DNA of 64,000 nt from SVEL01 sp017381055 (GCA_036307185.1 JAXJYC010000039.1:62001-126000), one strand, 5' to 3'. Positions 44,904 to 54,870 are shown, counted from the first letter of the stretch. Numbers and translations are program-made. The notes: generated from the sequence alone by a model not told the origin.

Positions 44904-45725
44904 ATGGATTACATCGAAATAGAAGACTTAGAAATATACGCCAAGCATGGTGTTTTATCTGCCGAAAATCAATTAGGGCAGAAATTCTTAGTATCAGCAA
45001 AGCTTTATGCAGATACAGCCAAGGCAGGATTAACCGATTGCCTTGATTACTCTATCGACTACTCTATAGTATGTGCATACATTACTGAATATATGCAAGC
45101 TCATACATTCAAGCTTATAGAGGCAGCTGCCGAAAACATGGTCAACGACCTTCTCTTAAGCTTTCCTTTAATAAAGAAAATCGATTTAACAATCAAGAAA
45201 CCATGGGCTCCTATCGGTCTTCCTCTTAAAACCGTGTCTGTAAACATTTCAAGAGGTTGGCATACTGCTTATATCGCTCTCGGTTCCAACTTAGGTGATA
45301 AAGAAAGCTACTTAAATGACGCCATCTCTGCTATCAACTCAGATAATATGTGTATGGTTGATAAGGTTTCTGATTTTATCATCACTAAACCATACGGAGA
45401 TGTAGAGCAAGATAACTTCTTAAACGGAGCTATCAAAATCCAAACTCTTTATTCTCCAAATATGCTTCTTGAATTCTTACAGAAGCTAGAGCACGACGCA
45501 AAAAGAGTGCGCACTGTCCACTGGGGACCACGCACTCTAGATTTAGATATTATTTTCTATGATGATATGATAATCGATGAAGATAATTTAATTGTTCCTC
45601 ATCCAGATATGACTAATCGTGATTTCGTATTAACACCACTTAATCAGATTGCACCACATCATATGCATCCTATTTTTATGAAGAGCGTAGGAGAACTACA
45701 CGCTAGTCTTCTTTCGAGAAATTAA
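44904..45725 (+). CDS. folBK: Bifunctional FolB-FolK (dihydroneopterin aldolase and HPPK)
   Basis: A fusion of two folate enzymes. Residues 1-117 are FolB (IEIEDLEIYAKHGVLSAEN, and the ISRGW end). Residues 119-270 are FolK with YIALGSNLGDKESYL and the HPPK signature WGPRTLDLDIIFYDD. Together they turn dihydroneopterin into the pyrophosphorylated pterin that FolP (46752, opposite strand) uses. A GAAAGGAC site precedes the ATG. The 3' end overlaps the convergent DUF5050 gene by 23 bp. Confidence 0.95.
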   Translation: MDYIEIEDLEIYAKHGVLSAENQLGQKFLVSAKLYADTAKAGLTDCLDYSIDYSIVCAYITEYMQAHTFKLIEAAAENMVNDLLLSFPLIKKIDLTIKKPWAPIGLPLKTVSVNISRGWHTAYIALGSNLGDKESYLNDAISAINSDNMCMVDKVSDFIITKPYGDVEQDNFLNGAIKIQTLYSPNMLLEFLQKLEHDAKRVRTVHWGPRTLDLDIIFYDDMIIDEDNLIVPHPDMTNRDFVLTPLNQIAPHHMHPIFMKSVGELHASLLSRN

Positions 45726-46746
45726 CTTCCTGGACACTCGCTCCATTAGTTTTAGCTCTATACAAAGTAACATCTTCTACACTTACTCCTGTTATTTTAT
45801 AGAAGTAAGTGTAGTTTTTTGTTATATGTATATTCATACAATCACCGTCTGCAACTACCACCTTATTGTCTCCACTTAAAGCCATTCTACATAGCTGATG
45901 AACATCTTCATTTTCTAACTGATAGTATATTACATTATTTTCTTCACTTACATTATAATTAATACATTTTCCATCATCCAAAACTACAGATTCATTGTTA
46001 GATAAATTAACCTTTGTTAACTGCATTCCATTAGTCAAATCTATGTAATACATAGCGCCATTTACAAATGTAGGCATATAATAATTACCTTCTGACGCTG
46101 TGATTATTCTATCATCATTTGTATCTAATCTCATAAGATTATGACTATTTCTAACTTCAGTAAAGTAAATGTCTGTTCCGTTAACACATATTGGGTCATA
46201 ATCCTCATCACTTAAAGTTTCAAGGCCTGTACCATCGATTTTTATCTTCTTTAACTGCACCTTATCCTCATTTTTGTCTGTATATGACTGAAAATATATA
46301 TCATTTCCCAACATACGCATACTCAAAACCACACCATTGTATATCTGTTCTGCCTTCTCTTCTCCTATCTCTAATCTAAAGATTCCATATGGCTGACCTC
46401 TAAGGACCACATCTGCACTAGTTTCGTTACTTCTAACATAATATATATAATCATTAATAACCTGTATATGAGATACACTATCTGGATGTAGCTTCTCTAT
46501 CTTAGTGCCATCATCCTTCATTCTATACAAGGAATTTGCATCTGCTTTATTAGCAAAATACACATACCCCTTATATTCGCAGAAATATCCACCATTATAA
46601 AGGTTTCCTGTGGTGTTAGCCACATCTCCCTTTTCGTTATATCTAAGCTTATTTCCTAACGCATTATACACTATCAGGCCTACAAATAAACTTAGCACTA
46701 CACAAGTAATTATTATACCTATTATTTTCTTTTTATTATCTCTCAT
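45703..46746 (-). CDS. Membrane-anchored DUF5050 beta-propeller-like protein
   Basis: A 347-residue protein with one N-terminal membrane helix (about residues 8-29) and an extracellular part of repeats of the YIYYV/DIYFT.../L.R...DG type, as in DUF5050 proteins with a propeller-like fold. The function is unknown; it may be a surface sensor or binding protein. It lies 5 bp after folP, so it is probably cotranscribed with the folate genes. It overlaps folBK tail to tail by 23 bp. Confidence 0.8.
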   Translation of the reverse strand: MRDNKKKIIGIIITCVVLSLFVGLIVYNALGNKLRYNEKGDVANTTGNLYNGGYFCEYKGYVYFANKADANSLYRMKDDGTKIEKLHPDSVSHIQVINDYIYYVRSNETSADVVLRGQPYGIFRLEIGEEKAEQIYNGVVLSMRMLGNDIYFQSYTDKNEDKVQLKKIKIDGTGLETLSDEDYDPICVNGTDIYFTEVRNSHNLMRLDTNDDRIITASEGNYYMPTFVNGAMYYIDLTNGMQLTKVNLSNNESVVLDDGKCINYNVSEENNVIYYQLENEDVHQLCRMALSGDNKVVVADGDCMNIHITKNYTYFYKITGVSVEDVTLYRAKTNGASVQEVNFSKED

Positions 46747-46751
46747 GTTCC

Positions 46752-47564
46752 CTATGCCTCCATTATTGCCTTTGTCATCTTTAGCGCTCTATAATTTTCT
46801 TTAACATCATGAACTCTCACTATAGAACAACCCTTCATAATACCCAAAACTGTTGTAGCAAGTGTACCTTCTAATCTGTCCTCCACTGGCAAATCTAGTG
46901 TCAAACCTATCATCGACTTTCTAGAAGTTCCTAAAAGCACCGGGCATCCCAGCTTTCCTAACTTTTCAAGATTATTCATAAGTTTTAAATTATCCTCAAG
47001 TGTTTTTCCAAAACCAATACCTGGATCCAATATAATATTTTCCTTTAAAACTCCAGCTGAAAGACCTAAATTAATAGACCCCTTCAAGTCACTTATAACA
47101 TCCTCTATCAATTCATTATATGGTCTAAGTTTATTATCTCTATTATGCATAATACAACATGGCACATTATACTTAGCCACAATCTTTGCCATCTCATCAT
47201 CGCCTTTAAACCCCCATATATCATTTACCATATGAGCACCAGCCTTGATGGCGCATTCCGCCACATAAGCCTTATAAGTATCAACAGATATAGCCACCGA
47301 AAAGTTTTCACATATTTTTTCGATAAATGGCGCTATCCTCTCTACCTCTTCTTCAGGCTTAACTGGCACATATCCAGGTCTAGTAGATTCACCACCTATA
47401 TCGATAATACTAGCTCCATCTTCTATCATCTGCTCTACACGTTTTAGAGCCTTATCTATCTCATTCCATTTTCCTCCATCAGAAAATGAGTCAGGAGTCA
47501 CATTTAAAATTCCCATTATATATGCATTTTTTTCAAAATCAAATTCCTTACTACCTATTAACAT
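46752..47564 (-). CDS. folP: Dihydropteroate synthase
   Basis: Joins the pterin pyrophosphate to p-aminobenzoate, the sulfonamide target. Signatures are MGILNVTPDSFSDGG, IDIGGESTRPGY, HMVNDIWG, DPGIGFGKT and the C-terminal SIVRVHDVKE. Length 270 is normal. The start overlaps the end of folC by 14 bp, suggesting translational coupling. Confidence 0.96.
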   Translation of the reverse strand: MLIGSKEFDFEKNAYIMGILNVTPDSFSDGGKWNEIDKALKRVEQMIEDGASIIDIGGESTRPGYVPVKPEEEVERIAPFIEKICENFSVAISVDTYKAYVAECAIKAGAHMVNDIWGFKGDDEMAKIVAKYNVPCCIMHNRDNKLRPYNELIEDVISDLKGSINLGLSAGVLKENIILDPGIGFGKTLEDNLKLMNNLEKLGKLGCPVLLGTSRKSMIGLTLDLPVEDRLEGTLATTVLGIMKGCSIVRVHDVKENYRALKMTKAIMEA

Positions 47565-48795
47565 CTTCCATTCTCCTTACAACTTCCCTAAAATCACCTA
47601 GATACGACAATGAACCAAAGGCCAATATTCCTTTAGGTTCAGTTAATCCCTTTAATCTATCAACAGCTATTTTATAAGCCTCTTCTATGGTAGTTGCCCA
47701 CTGAACATTTTCATTATATTCCTCTATAGCTTCCTTTAGCTTACTAGCCTCTAATGCCCTTGGATTATGCGGTGTCACCGTAACTATGTACTCAGCTCTA
47801 CCCGCCATAGTTTTTATAACCTCTGTATAATCCTTATCCCCAAGAACTCCCATAACATATACAAATTTTATGTTCTCATACTCTATATCTAAAGTTTCTC
47901 TAAGTCTTGCGGCCGCATCAGGATTATGAGCTCCATCTATAATTATAAGAGGATTATTGCTTATTTTCTCAAATCTTCCTGGCCATTTCGCCTTAAACAA
48001 GCCCTTCTCTATATGCTCTCTAGTTATATTATAACCACTCTGGCCTATAACTTCCATAACCTTTATAGCCACACCTGCATTATAGCTTTGCCATCTACCA
48101 CTTAAGCCCACATCCAAGTCAGTTTCATCTGCAATATATATCGGCGCATTATGATTTTTTGCATATGTTTTAATAACATCTAGTACATTATCCCTTTGCT
48201 TCATAGCAACCACCGGACAATTATCTTTAATAATTCCAGCCTTATGATACGCAATCTCCTCTATAGTATCTCCAAGAAATCCTGTATGATCCAAGCTTAT
48301 AGATACAAGCACACTCGCTAGCACCTTACTACATACATTAGTAGCATCCATATCACCACCCATACCAGTTTCAAGCAACACTATATCACAGCCTTCATCC
48401 TTAAAATATTCAAAAGCCATAGCCGTCTCCACCTCAAAAATAGTCGGCTGCATCCCCTTAGACTTTTTAAGCAGCTCAAGCTTTTCCTTCATATTAGTCA
48501 CTAACTTAGCAAACTTTTCTTCACTTATATTTTCATTATCTATCTGATACTTCTCCAAATACTCAAAAACCACCGGAGAAGTGTACTTTCCAACCTTATA
48601 GCCAGCCTCTTTTAAAATCGATGCCATAAATGCAATAGTCGAACCCTTACCATTAGTCCCCGCCACATGAATCACCTTTAGCTCCTCCTGCGGATCACCA
48701 AGCACACCAAGCAAGGCCTTGATACACTCAAGCCCCAACACACTGCCAAATCTACTCAGCCCATCTATATACATTTTCGCATCTCTAAAATTCAT
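47551..48795 (-). CDS. folC: Folylpolyglutamate synthase / dihydrofolate synthase
   Basis: ATP-dependent ligase adding glutamate to dihydropteroate or folate. The motifs are VAGTNGKGSTIAFM, ETGMGGDMDATN, SLDHTGFLGDT, the carbamyl-lysine region HKAGIIK and IDGAHNPDAA. The ATG at 48795 is chosen over 48840: the extra N-terminus is encoded by a GT-rich simple-sequence stretch with no family resemblance. Upstream lies the large palindrome. Confidence 0.95.
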   Translation of the reverse strand: MNFRDAKMYIDGLSRFGSVLGLECIKALLGVLGDPQEELKVIHVAGTNGKGSTIAFMASILKEAGYKVGKYTSPVVFEYLEKYQIDNENISEEKFAKLVTNMKEKLELLKKSKGMQPTIFEVETAMAFEYFKDEGCDIVLLETGMGGDMDATNVCSKVLASVLVSISLDHTGFLGDTIEEIAYHKAGIIKDNCPVVAMKQRDNVLDVIKTYAKNHNAPIYIADETDLDVGLSGRWQSYNAGVAIKVMEVIGQSGYNITREHIEKGLFKAKWPGRFEKISNNPLIIIDGAHNPDAAARLRETLDIEYENIKFVYVMGVLGDKDYTEVIKTMAGRAEYIVTVTPHNPRALEASKLKEAIEEYNENVQWATTIEEAYKIAVDRLKGLTEPKGILAFGSLSYLGDFREVVRRMEDVNR

Positions 48796-48844
48796 CACTT
48801 CACACTCCCACACACGCCCACACTCACTCTCACTCACCATTGAC

Positions 48845-49227
48845 GCATGTTAATTTTCATATCATTCATACCATTCACTGCATCTGTATTTGGGTATTTT
48901 CCACCCTGTCCATAATGTATTTATACATTTTTACAACTCTATGCTGTATCTTTCACGGTAGCGGAGAATATTTAGATTTTCTTAATACTTTGTTCTATAA
49001 ACAGTGATTTTTCAACACGATGTTGAAAAAAGGCGAATCGCACCATGGACGGTGCGTATGAGCCGGTCACGTCCGTCAACTTAACATATCTCAAAGTATT
49101 TAGAAAATCAAATGTTCGTAGCATGTGAAAATACAGTGTAGAGCTTGTAAAAATGTTTTAAACAATGTATAGGTGGAAAATACCCAGTCACATCAGTTAA
49201 CGGCGCATGAAAATTAACATGCGCCGT
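48845..49227. repeat. Large imperfect palindrome (about 380 bp), non-coding
   Basis: The two halves are reverse complements in blocks: 48845-48860 with 49207-49222 (16 bp), 48891-48905 with 49172-49186 (15 bp perfect), 48925-48936 with 49145-49156 (12 bp perfect), further CTCTA, CTGTAT and TTCAC blocks, and 48975-48991 with 49093-49109 (16 of 17). The centre holds a perfect hairpin TTTTTCAACA/TGTTGAAAAA (49008-49030) and a GC-rich part with GCACC/GGTGC and GACGG/CCGTC options. A local 10-bp hairpin (49200-49227) ends the element. No ORF is present. It fills almost the whole gap between folC and the lactonase gene. Confidence 0.85.
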
Positions 49228-49247
49228 CCCATAATTGTTTATTAGGA

Positions 49248-50297
49248 TTATATCTTCGCTATAACAGCCACATTAGGTGTCTCCACCTTTATAGGTGCCC
49301 CATTCATCACAAGCAATCCCTTCTCATAATCAATCTTAAAGAAAGTAATTGTGCCTGATTCATGATTCATACTAGCTATATGCTGATCATCTGGGAACAC
49401 ACATATCTGCTTAGGATAATCACCACTAATAGGTAATACAGAGCGCTTTGTAAGAAGTCCTGTCTCCACATCTCTTTCAAAAAATGCTACAGAATTATCT
49501 CCCGCATTAGATACAAATAATTTAGTACTATCACTAGAGAATCTAAGTGCTGCTGCCGCACTCTTATCATTATAGCTCTTGCCTAATGTACTTATCTGCT
49601 GAATCTGCTCAAATACTGGCTCATCATTTACGCAGCTATACTTATATACATTCACACAGTTCATAAGCTGACATATAAGGTATGCATATTTGCCATCTGG
49701 ACTAAACAACATACTTCTAGGCGCTGAATTAAGCTCACATCTTAAGATATCAACTAAAGTTATTCGACCATAATTTCTATCAAACTTATAAATCTTAACC
49801 TGATCAATACCCACATCACAAGCTACCATGAACTTCTGATCTGGTGTAAGTCTTGCACAAGTAATATGGGGTCTGAAATTTCTCTCAGCTATACTTCCCA
49901 TTCCTTTATGCATAACCTCAGAAGTCATCTTACCAGCACTTCCGTCCTCATTAATCTTAACAACTGTAGCCTTACCATCGTGGTATCCTGCTGTAAAGAT
50001 AAACTCATCAGACTTGTCCACACTAATATGACACGCTCTCATGCCATTGATAGTTCCAAGATTCATAAACTCTAAATCGCCATCAGGAAGTATCTTAAAT
50101 GCTGTAATACCTAAATCTGATACTGAATATAAATACTTTCCATTATTAGCTATTCTTAAATATGATGGATTTCCTACCTCTACTTCCTTTCTAGGAATAA
50201 AGATACCCTTTTCTACATCTACATCACATATTGTTATACCTTTTGCTTTGCCATGAGTATAAGAACCCACATAAGCTACATACTTAGCTTCACTCAT
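49248..50297 (-). CDS. Lactonase family (6-phosphogluconolactonase-like) beta-propeller protein
   Basis: A 349-residue seven-bladed propeller of the lactonase family, with YVGSYTHGKAKGI, NPSYLRIANNGKYLY, HITCARLTPDQKFM, PRSMLFSPDGKYAYL and LFVSNAGDNSV. E. coli Pgl of this family hydrolyses 6-phosphogluconolactone; the substrate here is inferred. It is 73 bp after parC and probably cotranscribed with it. Confidence 0.88.
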   Translation of the reverse strand: MSEAKYVAYVGSYTHGKAKGITICDVDVEKGIFIPRKEVEVGNPSYLRIANNGKYLYSVSDLGITAFKILPDGDLEFMNLGTINGMRACHISVDKSDEFIFTAGYHDGKATVVKINEDGSAGKMTSEVMHKGMGSIAERNFRPHITCARLTPDQKFMVACDVGIDQVKIYKFDRNYGRITLVDILRCELNSAPRSMLFSPDGKYAYLICQLMNCVNVYKYSCVNDEPVFEQIQQISTLGKSYNDKSAAAALRFSSDSTKLFVSNAGDNSVAFFERDVETGLLTKRSVLPISGDYPKQICVFPDDQHIASMNHESGTITFFKIDYEKGLLVMNGAPIKVETPNVAVIAKI

Positions 50298-50370
50298 ATA
50301 ATTGCCTCCACGAACTTTTTTACAAATTTATTATATACATTGTACCACTTTTCTTCCTGTAAGACAATTA

Positions 50371-52845
50371 TTATCTAACTTTTGTTCCTTTTCCGTCACG
50401 TTTTGTTGTCTTAAGTTTTCTAAGCTCTACCTTCTTGCCCTTGAAATCTACCTCTAGATTATCTCCTGCATCTAATACATATACATCTGTTATATAATCG
50501 TCCTTATCAAGCTTAATACCTCTTACACCTATAGCTCCCTTCTTCTTTTCTGGAATCTCACGAAGTGGGAATCTAAGGAACATACCCTTAGCAGTCTGAA
50601 GAACTACTATCTCATTTGTAAAGATACCTTCTTCTCCATTGTCAGTAGTTTCCTCTTCTAAACCAAACTGCATCTGCATACCGCTATCGAAGCCAAAGTC
50701 CATACCAAATCCATCATCGAAGCCGCCTCCAAAGCCACCTTCGTCCATGCCGCCTTCAAAACCGCCGTCGAAGCCATCATCAAAGCCACCGCTAAGCATT
50801 ACTGGTTCGATTACATCTTCACTTAAGCTTTCTGCCATGGCTTTTTCCATAGCATCTGTAACTGTAATACTAAGAAGCTTATCATCCTCTGCAAGCTTTG
50901 TAGCAGCAACTGTCTTCTTTGTTACATCAAATTCTGCCGCGCCAACAAGCTTCATCATACCATTTTGTGTTGTGAATAAAAGCTTTCTATCTTTTATATC
51001 CTGGGCTGGCGCTATAAAGATAATATTTTCATTAGCACTACTATAATTACCCACATTGTCGATAGGAGTTCCCTTATCTCTAAACTTAACAAATGGCAAA
51101 TCTAATATCTTTATCTGATGAAGCATACCTGTATCTGTAAACAAGCAAAGCTTATCTGTATTCATACATGGGAATATATATTTATTCTCTGCATGAACCG
51201 CTTCCTTGTTTCTCTCATATGCAGCCATATCGATAGTCTTAGCATAAGAGAATCTGTCCATTATGAACATTACCTGCTGCTCCTCTATCTTCTTTTCCAC
51301 ATATACAGCTACTTCAGCGTCCTCTATAACAGTGCGACGCTCCACGCCATAATTCTTCTTAATATTTAATAAATCCTTCTTAATAACCTTCTTCATAGAA
51401 GCTGGATTGTTTAAGATATCCTCATACTCTGCAATACGATTTACAATATCCTCATAATCCTTCTGAAGAGCTAATATTTCAAGACCTATTAACTTATATA
51501 AACGAAGCTCTAAAATAGCCTGTGCCTGCTTTTCTGTAAAGCATAACTGGCTAGCATATATTTCAGACTCTTTGTTCTTAAACTTAATCTTTGAAGTATC
51601 TCCCTTTGTAAGACATGCCTTAGCATCCTTCAAGCTCTGAGAGCCTCTAAGGATTTCGATAATTAAATCAATGATATTGCAAGCCTTTATAAGACCTTCC
51701 TTGATTTCCTTCTGGTCTAACTCTTTATTTAAAAGGGATGTATACTTTCTTGTAGCAAGCTCATACTGGAACTTAATATTATGCTCTATTATAGCCTTAA
51801 GGCCTAATGTCTCTGGTCTTCCATCAACTACCGCAAGCATATTTACACCAAATGTGTCCTCAAGCTTTGTTTTCTTATAGAGCATATTTTTAAGATTCTC
51901 TATATCAGCACCCTTCTTAAGCTCTAAAACAATTCTGATACCTTCCTTTGAAGACTGATTTGAGATATCCACTATATCCGATGTCTTCTTAGTCTCTACA
52001 AGCTCTGCCACATCTGATATAAATTTACCGATACCAGCACCTATCATTGTATATGGAATCTCAGAGATAACTAACTTATCTTTTTCACTTCTACCCTTAC
52101 CTTCTTCAAATTCCACTTTTCCTCTAAGCTTAATCTTACCATTTCCTGTTTCATAAATTGATAAAAGCTCACTCTTATTAACTACTAAACCACCTGTTGG
52201 GAAGTCTGGTCCTGGCATATAGTTCATAAGTTCTTCTGTTGTAATATCCTCATTGTCCATGTATGCAGTTACTGCATCCACTACTTCTGAAAGGTTATGT
52301 GTAGGAATATTTGTAGTCATACCTACTGCGATACCTTCTGCACCATTTATAAGAATATTTGGAACTCTTACTGGTAATACAACAGGCTCCTTCTCTGTCT
52401 CATCGAAGTTTGGCACAAAATCTACTACATTCTTATCCAAGTCTGCAAGATACACTTCCTGTGTAAACTTCATAAGCTTAGCCTCTGTGTATCGCATAGC
52501 AGCTGCTCCATCGCCTTCGATAGAACCAAAGTTACCATGACCATCTACAAGAGCCATTCCCTTCTTAAAATCCTGCTCTAATACTACCAACGCCTCATAT
52601 ATTGAGCTATCTCCATGAGGGTGGTACTTACCCATTGTATCACCTACGATACGGGCAGATTTTCTATGTGGTTTATCGTGATTAAGTCCAAGCTCGTCCA
52701 TAGCAAAGAGAACTCTTCTCTGAACAGGCTTCAAACCATCTCGTATATCTGGCAATGCTCTGGCACAGATTACACTCATGGCATAGTCAATATAGGACTT
52801 CTGCATCACGTCAGAATATTCTGTTTTTAAAATTTGTTCAGCCAT
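50371..52845 (-). CDS. Type IIA topoisomerase subunit A (ParC/GyrA-like) with Gly/Asp/Phe-rich insert
   Basis: An 825-residue A subunit that cuts and rejoins DNA with the B subunit encoded just upstream. The catalytic Tyr is in AAMRYTEAKL, and the quinolone region GKYHPHGDSSIYEALV has Ser and Glu as in sensitive ParC. No GyrA box (QRRGGKG) is visible, which favours a topoisomerase IV-like role, although a second gyrase pair elsewhere cannot be seen. An unusual low-complexity insert rich in Gly, Asp, Phe and Met sits at about residues 685-740 within the C-terminal pinwheel. The ATG at 52845 has AAAGGAG and replaces an upstream TTG. Confidence 0.92.
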   Translation of the reverse strand: MAEQILKTEYSDVMQKSYIDYAMSVICARALPDIRDGLKPVQRRVLFAMDELGLNHDKPHRKSARIVGDTMGKYHPHGDSSIYEALVVLEQDFKKGMALVDGHGNFGSIEGDGAAAMRYTEAKLMKFTQEVYLADLDKNVVDFVPNFDETEKEPVVLPVRVPNILINGAEGIAVGMTTNIPTHNLSEVVDAVTAYMDNEDITTEELMNYMPGPDFPTGGLVVNKSELLSIYETGNGKIKLRGKVEFEEGKGRSEKDKLVISEIPYTMIGAGIGKFISDVAELVETKKTSDIVDISNQSSKEGIRIVLELKKGADIENLKNMLYKKTKLEDTFGVNMLAVVDGRPETLGLKAIIEHNIKFQYELATRKYTSLLNKELDQKEIKEGLIKACNIIDLIIEILRGSQSLKDAKACLTKGDTSKIKFKNKESEIYASQLCFTEKQAQAILELRLYKLIGLEILALQKDYEDIVNRIAEYEDILNNPASMKKVIKKDLLNIKKNYGVERRTVIEDAEVAVYVEKKIEEQQVMFIMDRFSYAKTIDMAAYERNKEAVHAENKYIFPCMNTDKLCLFTDTGMLHQIKILDLPFVKFRDKGTPIDNVGNYSSANENIIFIAPAQDIKDRKLLFTTQNGMMKLVGAAEFDVTKKTVAATKLAEDDKLLSITVTDAMEKAMAESLSEDVIEPVMLSGGFDDGFDGGFEGGMDEGGFGGGFDDGFGMDFGFDSGMQMQFGLEEETTDNGEEGIFTNEIVVLQTAKGMFLRFPLREIPEKKKGAIGVRGIKLDKDDYITDVYVLDAGDNLEVDFKGKKVELRKLKTTKRDGKGTKVR

Positions 52846-52886
52846 AAAAATCTCCTTTATTCTCAAGAATTAACATTTCTCTAGAT

Positions 52887-52927
52887 GTTACGAGTGGTCT
52901 GTCCCTTTGGGACAGCTTCCTCGTAAC
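52887..52927 (-). other. Intercistronic stem-loop between the topoisomerase B and A genes
   Basis: GTTACGAG (52887-52894) pairs with CTCGTAAC (52920-52927), and inside CTGTCCC pairs with GGGACAG around a TTT loop. No T run follows on the minus strand, so it is not a normal terminator. It may set mRNA stability, be a processing site, or attenuate. Confidence 0.7.
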
Positions 52928-52929
52928 TA

Positions 52930-54870
52930 CTACGCGTCTATTTCTGCGTCATGTGCATGCTCGTGAATAAACTGTCTTCTTGGTGCTACATCATTACCCA
53001 TAAGCATCTCTGTAACCTCCGAAGCCATTCTTGCATCCTCTATCTCAACCTGCTTTAAAATTCTTGTCTCTGGATTAAGTGTTGTCTCCCACAACTGATC
53101 CGCATCCATTTCTCCAAGACCTTTATATCTTTGTAATGTAAACGATGAACCCTGATGTGTCTTTCTATACTTTTCAAGAGCCTTATCATCATAGAGATAT
53201 TCTCCCTCACCCTTCTTTGGTACAACCTTGTACAATGGTGGTGTCGCAAGATAAATGTGTCCTTCATTTATAAGGTCTGGCATAAATCTATAGAAGAATG
53301 TAAGTAAAAGTGTCGAAATATGAGCACCATCTACATCTGCATCAGTCATGATAATAATCTTATTATATCTAAGCTTTGTAATATCAAAGTCATTGCCATA
53401 GCCTTCTGAGAATCCACAACCAAATGAATTAATCATTGTCTTTATCTCTGCGTTAGCAAGAACCTTATCCATAGTAGCCTTCTCTACGTTAAGAATCTTA
53501 CCTCTGATAGGAAGTATCGCCTGTGTTCTTCTGTCTCTAGCAGTCTTTGCTGAACCACCCGCAGAATCACCCTCTACGATAAACACTTCACACTCTTCCA
53601 TCTTTCTGCTCTCGCAGTTAGCTAACTTTCCATTACTATCTATTGAAAACTTAGGCTTTGTAAGAAGATTTGTCTTTGCCTTCTCCTCCGCCTTTCGTAT
53701 CTTAGCCGACTTCTCTGCACATGCTATAACTGTCTTTAATGTCTCAAGATTCTTATCAAAGAAAAATACTAATTCTTCACCAGATACCTCACCTGTCACT
53801 TTTCCAGCATCAGGATTATCAAGCTTAGTCTTTGTCTGACCCTCGAATCTTGGTTCTGGATGTTTAACAGCGATGACTGCTGTCATACCATTTCTTACAT
53901 CCGTACCTGTAAAGTTAGCATCCTTTTCCTTAAGAATACCTATCTCCTTGGCATACTGATTAATAACTGTTGTATATTTTGTCTTAAAGCCTGTAATATG
54001 TGTTCCACCCTCCTGAGTGTAGATATTATTACAGAAACCTAATATATTCTCCTGAAATTCATCTACAAACTGGAATGCAGCTTCAATCTCAATGCCATCC
54101 TGACTACGCTTGAAGTAAATAACATCATGAAGCTGTTCCTTGCCTTCATTTAACGCCCTAACATACGACTTAATACCGTCTGGCTCGTAGAATTCTACTT
54201 TCTCCTCCTCGCCAAATCTTCTATTTTCAAATGTTATCTTAAGCTCTGGATTAAGATATGCAGTCTCATGAAGACGACTCTTAATAGCCTCTGCCTTAAA
54301 ATATGTCTTTTCAAATATTTCCTTATCTGGAAGGAATGTTACACTAGTACCTGTATCATTTTTTCTACATGTACCTGTTTCCTTTAAATCGTACATAATA
54401 CGACCTTGCTCATATCTTTGATTGTAAACCTTTCCGTCTGTTCGTACATTTACTTCCAACCATTCTGATAAAGCATTAACTACAGATGCACCTACACCAT
54501 GAAGACCACCGGAAATCTTATAGCCGCCATCACCAAACTTACCACCGGCATGAAGCACTGTAAATACTACTTCTACCGCTGGTCTACCTGTTTTCTCATT
54601 AATTCCTACTGGGATACCTCGGCCATTATCCTTGATAGTCGCTGTACCATCCTTCTCCAAGATAACTGTTATCTCGCTACAATGTCCTGCTAAATGCTCA
54701 TCTACTGAGTTATCAACTATCTCGTATATAAGATGGTTAAGTCCCTTTGTAGATACACTTCCTATGTACATACCTGGACGTTTTCTTACCGCCTCAAGTC
54801 CCTCTAAAACCGAAATACTATTGGCATCATATTTCTTTTCAACTGTTGTATCTAGGCTTTTTCCTGCCAT
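52930..54870 (-). CDS. Type IIA topoisomerase subunit B (ParE/GyrB-like)
   Basis: A 646-residue ATPase subunit. It has the GHKL ATP site EIVDNSVDEHLAG, KDNGRGIPVG and GGLHGVGASVVNALS, and the Toprim region VEGDSAGGSAKTARDR, TDADVDGAHIS and QRYKGLGEMDADQLWETT. The partner A subunit follows 84 bp downstream across the stem-loop. The ATG at 54870 (GGAG 8 nt upstream) is chosen over a GTG at 54879. GyrB and ParE are hard to separate by eye; the A subunit suggests ParE. Confidence 0.93.
   Translation of the reverse strand: MAGKSLDTTVEKKYDANSISVLEGLEAVRKRPGMYIGSVSTKGLNHLIYEIVDNSVDEHLAGHCSEITVILEKDGTATIKDNGRGIPVGINEKTGRPAVEVVFTVLHAGGKFGDGGYKISGGLHGVGASVVNALSEWLEVNVRTDGKVYNQRYEQGRIMYDLKETGTCRKNDTGTSVTFLPDKEIFEKTYFKAEAIKSRLHETAYLNPELKITFENRRFGEEEKVEFYEPDGIKSYVRALNEGKEQLHDVIYFKRSQDGIEIEAAFQFVDEFQENILGFCNNIYTQEGGTHITGFKTKYTTVINQYAKEIGILKEKDANFTGTDVRNGMTAVIAVKHPEPRFEGQTKTKLDNPDAGKVTGEVSGEELVFFFDKNLETLKTVIACAEKSAKIRKAEEKAKTNLLTKPKFSIDSNGKLANCESRKMEECEVFIVEGDSAGGSAKTARDRRTQAILPIRGKILNVEKATMDKVLANAEIKTMINSFGCGFSEGYGNDFDITKLRYNKIIIMTDADVDGAHISTLLLTFFYRFMPDLINEGHIYLATPPLYKVVPKKGEGEYLYDDKALEKYRKTHQGSSFTLQRYKGLGEMDADQLWETTLNPETRILKQVEIEDARMASEVTEMLMGNDVAPRRQFIHEHAHDAEIDA

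Noticed and set aside
48890..49190. T-box or group II intron remnant in the palindrome
   Set aside because: GGTGG and CCACC occur but no T-box AGGGTGGNACCGCG or specifier context is present; the GC-rich centre does not match domain V and no reverse transcriptase is nearby.
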